NCBI GenBank assembly: GCA_036444495.1
Contig: JAZGBC010000089.1
Span: forward strand, 1-13,242
Length of the DNA: 13,242 nt
From: JAZGBC01 sp036444495
GTDB lineage: Bacteria; Pseudomonadota; Alphaproteobacteria; Kiloniellales; J153
Reading direction: 5' to 3'
Made by a program: the position numbers and the translations under genes. Below the pieces are notes generated by a model. That model was not told the origin of the DNA and searched no databases. It was given only the letters and a program-made list of their open reading frames with translations. Below are positions 1 to 12,008 of this stretch, one piece after another; within the stretch, counting starts at the first letter, position 1; each line of letters starts with the position of its first letter.

Positions 1-168
1 TTAATTAATTCCGCCTCAAAATCGCGGATTCGCCAACCAGAGACTAAATAGCCAAAAAATCGGGCCAATTGACGCAGAGACTGGAGTCGAACTGCAATGC
101 GGTGTCGTGAGTTCGTGATGGACTCAATGCATCAATTTTCTAAATACGCAGTGAAAACAGAGACTTAG
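1..168. other. AT-rich stretch downstream of the tRNA, no gene seen
   Basis: This stretch is roughly 44% GC by hand count, well below the GC-rich rest of the window. I see no coding sequence, no intrinsic terminator with a T-tract for the tRNA transcript, and no clear promoter. The 8-mer CAGAGACT occurs three times (38-45, 75-82, 158-165). It faces the 3' end of the tRNA, the usual attachment side for integrative elements, but no integrase or attachment duplicate lies in view. It may simply be an intergenic region. Confidence 0.5.
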
Positions 169-244
169 TGGTGGGCCCGGCAGGATTCGAACCTGCGACA
201 ACACCGTTATGAGCGGTGGGTTCTGACCGCTGAACTACGGGCCC
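169..244 (-). tRNA. tRNA with CAU anticodon, most likely tRNA-Ile2 (lysidine-modified)
   Basis: The reverse complement folds as a full 76-nt cloverleaf with encoded CCA. The acceptor stem is GGGCCCG/CGGGCCC with discriminator A; the D stem is GTTC/GAAC; the anticodon stem is CACCG/CGGTG with loop CTCATAA; the T arm is GCAGG-TTCGAAT-CCTGC. The anticodon CAT lies at 209-211. Position 1 pairs with 72, which excludes the initiator tRNA. The acceptor and the GTCGCAGGTTCGA stretch resemble tRNA-Ile2, where TilS converts C34 to lysidine so that AUA is read. Elongator tRNA-Met is the alternative. It lies downstream of rpoD on the same strand and may be cut from the rpoD transcript. Confidence 0.9.
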
Positions 245-247
245 AGG

Positions 248-331
248 ACAGGATACAGGGATCAGGTATCAGAGAACAGGTATCAGAGGTGGGCCTTTGG
301 TTGATGCCTGATACCTGGCATCTGATACCTG

Positions 332-344
<13 letters not shown>
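248..344. repeat. Cluster of CAGGTATCAG direct and inverted repeats between rpoD and the tRNA
   Basis: CAGGTATCAG occurs directly at 263-272 and 277-286, and inverted at 308-317 and 322-331. A variant, CAGGTATCCA, lies at 333-342 and a degenerate copy at 248-257. The 24-bp arms 263-286 and 308-331 pair with only three mismatches around a 21-nt loop. A second perfect palindrome, GATACCTG-T-CAGGTATC (324-340), overlaps the rpoD stop codon and competes for the same arm. In the rpoD direction no T-tract follows, so this is not a standard intrinsic terminator. A role in mRNA 3'-end protection or processing before the tRNA is inference. Confidence 0.8.
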
Positions 345-2485
<2,141 letters not shown>

Positions 2486-2517
2486 ACGCTTCCTTGCCTC
2501 AAAGTACAGCTGGAGAC

Positions 2518-2546
2518 ACGGCCCCTACCCCCCGGGTGGCGGCCGT
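2518..2546 (-). promoter_or_regulatory. Possible stem-loop in the dnaG-rpoD spacer
   Basis: In the 81-nt gap, the transcript would contain ACGGCC and GGCCGT arms. An inner ACCC/GGGT stem is separated from them by a small interior loop. No U-tract follows, so it is not a clear terminator. It could be a processing site or an attenuator that sets rpoD output relative to dnaG, as RNA processing does in the E. coli operon. That role is inference from the structure alone. Confidence 0.4.
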
Positions 2547-2566
2547 TGTCCGCTTATCGTCGCGCG

Positions 2567-4501
2567 TCAGTTCTGATCCCGAGTCGCCGCCTCATCCAAC
2601 AGGGCCAGCTCCTCTCGCGTCTCGTCGTTCTCGCGGATCGGCCGCTGCTTGGCCTCCAGCTTGGCTAGATTTTCCGCCGTCATGTCCTGAGCTAGGTGCT
2701 GCGCCGCGGCCTCCGCCTCCGATGCCGCCTTCCGCCTGCGGTGCTCCTCTAGGATCTCCTGCACGCCGCCACGGGCCGATTCCAGGGGCCCGTCGGCCCG
2801 CGCGAACCTACCGTGCACGTAGACCTCCGGGCTTAATATTTCGCTAAGAACCTCGGAATAGCCCTGTTTCCTGAGGTGGCACTTCAGGCCTTCGCTGTCA
2901 AGGTCCGGCTCGCGCGCCAGCGAATCCACCAGTTCCCGGCCAAAAGCGCTGAAATCAGCCGTCGAGAGCTGGATTTCGGCCAAAGACTCGGCGAACTCCG
3001 CGATCAGCGCCGTATGGTTGACAAGGCATGAAAGCAGCACCTGGTCCCGCCGCCGGCGCAGCAGGGCCGGGGCCTGCCGGGCCCCCAATCCGGTCCCTCC
3101 AGCGCCCTTGAGCGCGCCTGGACGGCCCTGGGAGCGGTCCCAGCGGCCCGGACGCCCCTGCCGCCAACCGCGCCCATTTCGCCCGCGCGCGCGCGCGGGA
3201 GGCGCCCCGCCCCGTCGAGCCAGACCCCAGGCCCCATAGCCGAAGGCCCCCAGGAAACGCCGGTCCAGCGCCTCGCGGTAGGCGGCCTGTACCGCCGAAT
3301 CGGGGATCTGACCGATGCGCGCCTCCAGCGCCCGCTGCAGTCCCGCCTGGCGCTCCGGCGTGTCGAAACGGCGTCCCTCCGTCTCCAGGAGCCAGAGCAG
3401 CTCGGAGAGCGGCCGGGCGCCATCGAGCACCAGCCTGAGCGCCTTGGCGCCCTGGCCACGCAGTAGGCTGTCCGGGTCCTCGCCCGAGGGCAGGAGGGCA
3501 AAGCGCAGGCTGCGCCCCGGGCGCAGACGGCCGAGCGCCCGCTCGGCCGCGCGGTAGCCGGCGCGCCGGCCCGCCTGATCGCCGTCGAGGCAGAGCAGGG
3601 GCTCCTCCGCCAGGCGCCAGAGCTCCTCGATCTGCGCCTCGGTGATGGCCGTCCCCAGCGCCGCCACCGCAGCCGGGAACCCGGCCTGACTGAGCGCGAT
3701 CACGTCCATGTAGCCCTCGGCCACGATCAGCTCGCCGGTGTCGTGGGCCGCCTGGCGGGCGCGCGACAGGTTGTAGAGCACCCGGCCCTTCTGGAACAGC
3801 GGCGTCTCGGGGGAATTGAGGTACTTGGCCGGCGACTCGCCCAGGGCCCGGCCGCCGAAGGCGATGACCCGGCCGCGCCGGTCGGTAATGGGAAAGATGA
3901 TGCGGTTGAAGAAATAGTCGCGTGGCCCACCGCCGCCCTCGGGCCGCTTGATCAGCCCAGCCTCGGCCAGCCGCTCGTCGTCCATGCCACGGGCATTGAG
4001 CGCGGCGCGCAGGATCCCGCGCCGATCCGGCGCGTAGCCCAGGCGGAAAGCGCTCACCGTCTCGGGCGTCAGGCCCCGGCCGGTCAGGTAGGCCCGCGCC
4101 TCGGCCCCCTCGGCCGCCCGCAGCCGCTCCTCGAACCAGGCGGCGGCGGCCTCCAGGACATCGAGCAGATCGGCGCTCCGGCGATGGGCGGCGCGCTCCT
4201 CCGGCGAGGCGCGCGGCACCTGCAGCCCGGCGTCCGCTGCCAGGCGCTCGACGGCCTCGGGGAAGGACAGGCCCTCGGCGCGCATGACGAAGCCGATCAC
4301 GTCCCCATGCGCCCCACAGCCGAAGCAATGGAAGAAGCCCTTCTCCTCGCTCACCGTGAAGGAGGGCGTTTTCTCGTTGTGGAAGGGGCAAAGCCCCGTG
4401 TGCTCGCGGCCGCGCTTCCGCAGATTGACGCGGCGGCCGATCACGCCGGCCAGCGGCACGCGGGCGCGGATGTCATCGAGAAATTCGGTTGGAAAAGCCA
4501 T
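2567..4501 (-). CDS. dnaG: DNA primase DnaG
   Basis: DnaG makes the RNA primers for lagging-strand synthesis, working with the DnaB helicase at the fork. The 644-residue protein begins MAFPTEFLDDIRARV. Its N-terminal zinc-binding domain has ligands C38, H41, C59 and C62. The RNA-polymerase core contains YFFNRIIFPI and FGGRAL. The TOPRIM domain has EGYMD (E262) and DGD (306-308). A basic Arg/Gly/Pro-rich linker (about 429-485) leads to the C-terminal DnaB-interaction region. I chose the ATG at 4501 because the family N-terminus starts there; the 65 upstream in-frame residues do not resemble primase. No strong Shine-Dalgarno sequence is visible. It precedes rpoD in the macromolecular-synthesis order. 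Confidence 0.97.
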   Translation of the reverse strand: MAFPTEFLDDIRARVPLAGVIGRRVNLRKRGREHTGLCPFHNEKTPSFTVSEEKGFFHCFGCGAHGDVIGFVMRAEGLSFPEAVERLAADAGLQVPRASPEERAAHRRSADLLDVLEAAAAWFEERLRAAEGAEARAYLTGRGLTPETVSAFRLGYAPDRRGILRAALNARGMDDERLAEAGLIKRPEGGGGPRDYFFNRIIFPITDRRGRVIAFGGRALGESPAKYLNSPETPLFQKGRVLYNLSRARQAAHDTGELIVAEGYMDVIALSQAGFPAAVAALGTAITEAQIEELWRLAEEPLLCLDGDQAGRRAGYRAAERALGRLRPGRSLRFALLPSGEDPDSLLRGQGAKALRLVLDGARPLSELLWLLETEGRRFDTPERQAGLQRALEARIGQIPDSAVQAAYREALDRRFLGAFGYGAWGLARRGGAPPARARGRNGRGWRQGRPGRWDRSQGRPGALKGAGGTGLGARQAPALLRRRRDQVLLSCLVNHTALIAEFAESLAEIQLSTADFSAFGRELVDSLAREPDLDSEGLKCHLRKQGYSEVLSEILSPEVYVHGRFARADGPLESARGGVQEILEEHRRRKAASEAEAAAQHLAQDMTAENLAKLEAKQRPIRENDETREELALLDEAATRDQN

Positions 4502-4708
4502 GGGCGTCAGACGCGGAGGGGAAACAGACCTGAGTCTGACTTTAAACCAGCGGCCCCGAGTCGCGCAGCCACCGACTTTGCGCGCGACCAGAGGGTTGGG
4601 AACAAGTCCGTGGACCTCCCTGTGGACAGGGCCTGTATAAGCCTGAGGAGCGAATTTGAAATACGGGTATGCCTTGTTCGCCCGGGCCGCGGGCAAGAAA
4701 CCCGGTGA
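4502..4708 (-). other. dnaG leader region, weak signals only
   Basis: This is the 207 bp upstream of dnaG, bounded by the palindromic element. A TATACA-like -10 occurs near 4634-4639 on the minus strand, but no good -35 sits at the right distance. Two imperfect DnaA-box-like 9-mers, CTGTCCACA (4621-4629) and TTATACAGG (4632-4640), each match the TTATNCACA consensus at six of eight specified positions. I see no coding sequence. The dnaG promoter must lie here or further upstream through the element and yqeY. Confidence 0.35.
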
Positions 4709-4978
4709 TAGTACCCAGGATTATAGGAGGATGTTACGCATGACGGTCTTGCAGGTTCGCTCGGCTAGGAGCGTGGTCCGAGGAGATGCGGGGACATCAC
4801 GAGGGCCGCGCGACGACGCCCGAGAGGCGTGCAAGGCCGCCCGAAGGGTCGCTTTTCGCGGCCTCTGGAGGGCGTCACCGCCGCTTGCCGATGTCCCGCA
4901 TCGCCGGCGCGGCGTTTCCTGCCCAGTGGGCGCGAAAAGACGATCACTCGTATCGTCCTCCTATGATCCTGGGTACTA
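4709..4978. mobile_element. 270-bp imperfect palindrome with 23-bp terminal inverted repeats and TA ends (MITE-like)
   Basis: The left end 4709-4731 (TAGTACCCAGGAT...) and the right end 4956-4978 are inverted copies with one mismatch in 23. Similarity continues inward: about 35 of the first 42 positions match, then a shared GGGACATC block, then a GACGCCC/AGAGGC block, almost to the centre. The whole element could therefore fold as one long hairpin. Both ends carry a TA dinucleotide, the target duplication expected for IS630/Tc1-mariner-type insertion. There is no transposase. The yqeY TAG stop (4976-4978) is formed by the right end. I infer a non-autonomous element; a dispersed structural repeat of another kind is possible. 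Confidence 0.65.
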
Positions 4979-5431
4979 GGCCAGCCGTTCCTTGACCTGC
5001 GCACTGGCCTGGCCGAAGTCCATGCGCCCGGCGTAGCGCTCCTTGAGCGCGCCCATGACCCGGCCCATGTCCTTGATGCTGCTGGCCTCCAGCTCGCCGA
5101 TCACCTCATCCACCGCGCCGCGTATCTCGCTTTCGCCGAGTTGCTTGGGCAGGAAGCGCCGGATCACCTCGATCTCCTCGGCCTCCTGGTCCGCCAACTC
5201 CTCGCGTCCGCCCTTGCGGTAGGCCTCGATCGCCTCTTTGCGCTGGCGCACCATCTTGTGCAGCATCTCCAGGATCTCGTCCATGCCGATGCCATCGGTG
5301 GTGCCCTTCGAGCGCGCCGCGATGTCCCGGTCCTTGAGGGCGGCCAGTATCAGGCGCAGGGTGGAAACCGCGCACTTGTCCCTGGCCTTCATGGCCACCT
5401 TCAAGGCGTCGTTCAGTTCGGTGCGAAACAT
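4976..5431 (-). CDS. GatB/YqeY domain-containing protein
   Basis: This is a 151-residue cytoplasmic protein of the YqeY family, related to the C-terminal helical domain of GatB, the tRNA-binding subunit of the Glu/Asp-tRNA amidotransferase. Its exact role is unsettled; tRNA binding is suggested by the domain. Features seen are an N-terminal helix (MFRTELNDALKVAMKARDK), the STLRLILAALKD stretch, EEIEVIRRFLPKQL in the middle, and a C-terminal MGRVMGALKERYAG motif followed by AQVKERLA. The length is typical. The ATG at 5431 fits the family start; the longer upstream frame is unrelated. The stop codon lies inside the terminal repeat of the adjoining palindromic element. The gene precedes dnaG in the same direction, as in many alphaproteobacteria. 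Confidence 0.93.
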   Translation of the reverse strand: MFRTELNDALKVAMKARDKCAVSTLRLILAALKDRDIAARSKGTTDGIGMDEILEMLHKMVRQRKEAIEAYRKGGREELADQEAEEIEVIRRFLPKQLGESEIRGAVDEVIGELEASSIKDMGRVMGALKERYAGRMDFGQASAQVKERLA

Positions 5432-5468
5432 GGGGAATCCGTTCCAGGGGGACGTGACGGGCGCCGAG

Positions 5469-5496
5469 GTTATAGGAATTGGGATCAAATGGCAAA
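5469..5496 (-). promoter_or_regulatory. Possible sigma-70 promoter for yqeY
   Basis: On the minus strand, TTTGCC (5491-5496) and TATAAC (5469-5474) are separated by 16 bp, placing transcription start about 30 nt upstream of the yqeY ATG. The -10 is good and the -35 is moderate. It is back to back with the candidate carA promoter in the divergent spacer. Confidence 0.45.
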
Positions 5497-5552
5497 GCCT
5501 CCGCGTGGAAGTAACTAATTGATTGAAAAGAGAAAAATTCTTCGGCTTCCGC

Positions 5553-5581
5553 TTGACCCGGCTCCGGCTTTCCCGTAAACA
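5553..5581 (+). promoter_or_regulatory. Possible sigma-70 promoter for carA
   Basis: TTGACC (5553-5558) and TAAACA (5576-5581) are separated by 17 bp. An AT-rich stretch (about 5512-5542) lies just upstream and could act as an UP element. The leader to the carA ATG would be about 85 nt. I see no clear attenuator or arginine/pyrimidine operator in it. Confidence 0.4.
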
Positions 5582-5674
5582 GTGCCGCGGCCCGCGAGGC
5601 TGGAGGCAATCGAGTCGCCCCCTTCGCGCCGCAACCGCGCCCGCAGCCGGGCGTGTGGTGAAGGACACACCTTC

Positions 5675-6875
<1,201 letters not shown>

Positions 6876-6892
<17 letters not shown>

Positions 6893-7145
6893 GATGGTCG
6901 TAGTCGCTATGCGAGCCGATCCAAAACCAAGTCGCGGTCTCTGCTTCCAACACCGCGAGCGCGCGCCAGCCACGTCCTATGCGCACGGAATAAATCGGTT
7001 GGTCCGAACGGATACGCTTAAATCGAAGGGCCGGATGGTGCGGATTGGTTTTCCAGATGTCGTAAATTTTTTGCGCTTGTTGTTGAATTTCCAGTGGCAG
7101 CGCGTGAAAGCAGGACCAAAACTGCTTTGTCGCACGCCCCTGCAT
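6876..7145 (-). CDS. RelE/ParE-like type II toxin
   Basis: This is an 89-residue small basic protein resembling RelE/ParE-superfamily toxins, which either cleave mRNA on the ribosome or poison gyrase; the sequence does not tell which. Family-like stretches are HHPALRFKRI (36-45), IYSVRIGRGWRALAVL (51-66) and the C-terminal FWIGSHSDYDHL (74-85). The ATG at 7145 shares its A with the antitoxin TGA stop (TGATG), suggesting translational coupling. A GTG three bases earlier is the alternative start. Its 3' end overlaps carA by 17 bp on the opposite strand. Base composition is less GC-rich than carA and carB, consistent with acquisition by transfer. Confidence 0.85.
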
Positions 7146-7363
7146 CACTTCTTGTCGAATTCGAGCGGTGTCGTCTCGCCACGCCTGAATTCTTCGAGCG
7201 CCTCCTGGGCCAGCTTTTCGAGCGCCCCTTGCGAACGCTCGAAGGCCTTGGCCCAACGCTCCTCGTCCGCCATTTCCTCTATCAGGATGGCGGCAAGGGA
7301 ATCCTGCTCCTCATCGGGGAGCCGAGAGGCCTGCTCTAGGATCTGTTTCAGAAGCTTCGTCAT
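7145..7363 (-). CDS. Antitoxin of the RelE/ParE-like module
   Basis: This is a 72-residue acidic, helical protein: LKQILEQASRLPDEEQDSLA, then IEEMADEERWAKAFERSQ, with a LEKLAQEALEEFRRGETTPL tail. I recognise this pattern as the small antitoxin commonly found directly upstream of toxins ending in FWIGSHxDYD. No DNA-binding ribbon-helix-helix or helix-turn-helix is obvious, so autoregulation is uncertain. The C-terminal part probably wraps the toxin. It is first in the two-gene operon, overlapping the toxin by one base. The ATG at 7363 has no Shine-Dalgarno sequence but sits at the expected transcription start of a strong promoter. Confidence 0.85.
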   Translation of the reverse strand: MTKLLKQILEQASRLPDEEQDSLAAILIEEMADEERWAKAFERSQGALEKLAQEALEEFRRGETTPLEFDKK

Positions 7364-7369
7364 GGCAGG

Positions 7370-7398
7370 ATTATATCACAGTGGGCAGGAATTGTCTG
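7370..7398 (-). promoter_or_regulatory. Strong sigma-70 promoter of the toxin-antitoxin operon, probably leaderless
   Basis: The consensus -10 TATAAT (7370-7375) lies 17 bp from CAGACA (7393-7398), a four-of-six match to TTGACA. The A of the antitoxin ATG (7363) is seven bases past the -10, exactly where transcription should begin. This predicts a leaderless mRNA, consistent with the absence of a ribosome binding site. Confidence 0.7.
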
Positions 7399-7401
7399 CG
7401 A

Positions 7402-7440
7402 TACCCCCCACCCCGGCCCTCCCCCGCAAGGGGGGAGGGA
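7402..7440. repeat. REP-like C/G-rich palindrome in the carB leader
   Basis: A nine-base arm CCCTCCCCC (7417-7425) pairs perfectly with GGGGGAGGG (7431-7439) around a GCAAG loop, preceded by ACCCCCCACCCCGG. This sequence type is a very common dispersed intergenic repeat in high-GC proteobacterial genomes, recognisable by spurious translations such as PTPALPRKGGG. It lies between the antitoxin promoter and carB and would form a stable hairpin in a carB transcript. Confidence 0.75.
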
Positions 7441-7466
7441 GTAATAGGGCGGGACGGCGGTAACCC

Positions 7467-10727
<3,261 letters not shown>

Positions 10728-10804
10728 ATTTCGCGGCAGCTAGCCCGCCGGAAAAAGGCCTATTCTCCCTAGGTACATCTATGGCCGTCACCGAGTAAGT
10801 CCCC

Positions 10805-11281
10805 ATGAGCGACAAGATACCCATGACCGTAACGGGGCTGGAAAGCCTCCAGGAAGAGTTGCGGGAGCTGAAGAACAAAGCGCGGCCCGAAGTGATCCGC
10901 GCGATCGCCCAGGCGCGCGAGCACGGCGATCTGTCCGAGAACGCCGAATATCACGCCGCGCGCGACCGCCAGAGCTTCATCGAGGGCCGGGTCGGGGAGC
11001 TGGAGGACAAGATCGCCCGCGCCGAGGTGATCGACGTCTCCAAGCTGTCCGGCAAGACGATCAAGTTCGGCGCCACGGTCACGCTGATCGACGAGGACAC
11101 CGAAGAGAAGCTGATCTATCAGATCGTCGGTCAGGACGAGGCCGACGTCAAAAACGGCCGCATCGCCATCACCTCGCCGCTGGCGCGCGCCCTGATCGGC
11201 AAGAAGAAGGGCGAGAGCGTCGAGGTCAACACGCCCAAGGGCGAAAAGATGTACGAAATCCTGCGCGTGAAGTTCGCCTGA
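10805..11281 (+). CDS. greA: Transcription elongation factor GreA
   Basis: GreA enters the secondary channel of RNA polymerase and stimulates cleavage of backtracked transcripts. The 158-residue length is standard. The N-terminal coiled coil carries the tip acidic residues D42 and E45 in GDLSENAEYHAAR. The C-terminal FKBP-like domain includes FGATVTLIDEDTEEK, QIVGQDEAD and SPLARALIGKKKGE. The start at 10805 matches the family (MSDKIPMTVTGL). The gene lies 77 bp after carB on the same strand, with no terminator visible between them, so partial co-transcription is plausible. It converges with the Lrp/AsnC gene across a 52-bp gap. Confidence 0.98.
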   Translation: MSDKIPMTVTGLESLQEELRELKNKARPEVIRAIAQAREHGDLSENAEYHAARDRQSFIEGRVGELEDKIARAEVIDVSKLSGKTIKFGATVTLIDEDTEEKLIYQIVGQDEADVKNGRIAITSPLARALIGKKKGESVEVNTPKGEKMYEILRVKFA

Positions 11282-11333
11282 CCCGCCACTCCTGAAGCGG
11301 CCGGCCCCCACCCCATTTTCTGTCTGACCGGCA

Positions 11334-11828
11334 CTAACGCGCGCCGACGTCCTCGACTTCGAGGTCGAGCGGCACCCCGGGCCGGTCGGTAGAGGTCCGG
11401 ATCGACTGGATCGTCTGCACGGTGGCGACATGGGAGGCCGCCGTGAGGCGTGTGGTGACTTCGTTCTCGTGGGCCGTGTTGCGCGCCACGATCTTGAGCA
11501 CGAAATCGCAGGGGCCGCGCACCATGTGGCACTCGCGCACCTCGGGCCAGGCGGCCATGACTTCCTCGAATGCGCCGAGCACAGTCTCCGACTGGCTGTC
11601 GAGGCCGACGAGCGCGAAGAACAGGACCTCGAAGCCCAGGGCTTCGGTGTCGAGATCCGCATGATAGCCCCGGAGCAGACCCGCCTGCTCCAGCGCGCGC
11701 ACGCGGCGCAGGCACGGCGGCGCGGAAATGCCCGCGCGCCGCGCCAACTCCACATTGGTGATTCGCCCGTTTTCCTGCAGGTCCTTGAGAATCTGCAGGT
11801 CGATCCGGTCCAGCTTGACCCGGCGCAT
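11334..11828 (-). CDS. Lrp/AsnC family transcriptional regulator
   Basis: This is a 164-residue feast/famine regulator. The N-terminal winged helix-turn-helix (about 5-60: LDRIDLQILKDLQENGR, then NVELARRAGISAPPCLRRVR) is followed by a RAM ligand-binding domain (about 66-143) that includes ECHMVRGPCDFVLKIVA. Members usually bind an amino acid and form octamers; the ligand cannot be read from the sequence. The start at 11828 has an excellent GGAGGA Shine-Dalgarno site (11836-11841) with 7-nt spacing. The C-terminal tail after 143 is polar and acidic. It is divergent from the ELM1-family gene and may control it, itself, or both. Confidence 0.95.
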   Translation of the reverse strand: MRRVKLDRIDLQILKDLQENGRITNVELARRAGISAPPCLRRVRALEQAGLLRGYHADLDTEALGFEVLFFALVGLDSQSETVLGAFEEVMAAWPEVRECHMVRGPCDFVLKIVARNTAHENEVTTRLTAASHVATVQTIQSIRTSTDRPGVPLDLEVEDVGAR

Positions 11829-11864
11829 TGCCTTATCCTCCGGGAATCTTCAAGACGACGGCGG

Positions 11865-11909
11865 GCGTTTTCACGCAACTATATTACCCGGGGATGATCC
11901 AGCCGCCAA
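11865..11909 (-). promoter_or_regulatory. Lrp/AsnC gene promoter with a palindrome at the start site
   Basis: TTGGCG (11904-11909) and TAATAT (11881-11886) are separated by 17 bp. The perfect palindrome GCGT-TTTC-ACGC (11865-11876) covers the predicted start of transcription and is a candidate autoregulatory operator. A second hairpin, GCCGCC/GGCGGC (11903-11917), overlaps the -35. Confidence 0.45.
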
Positions 11910-12008
11910 GGGCGGCCGTGCTGCCGCACCGTCCCGGGGAGTATCCGCCGGATGGCGGGCGGGCGCTAACTTGCCCCCCGCGGGAGCAGGCGCGATAGTC
12001 CTGCCCGC

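Noticed and set aside
4502..4696. Longer dnaG start adding 65 residues
   Set aside because: The extension is not primase-like and the known family N-terminus begins at 4501.
7146..7256. Upstream extension of the toxin frame to 7256
   Set aside because: It lies wholly within the antitoxin gene in another frame. The TGATG overlap gives a natural start at 7145.
10781..10798. Five-codon open frame ATG...TAA just before greA
   Set aside because: It is too short to support as a leader peptide; no attenuator-like hairpins accompany it.
11282..11333. Terminator between greA and the Lrp/AsnC gene
   Set aside because: Only a short GCCGG/CCGGC pairing across a long loop is visible, with no proper T-tract, so I do not call it.
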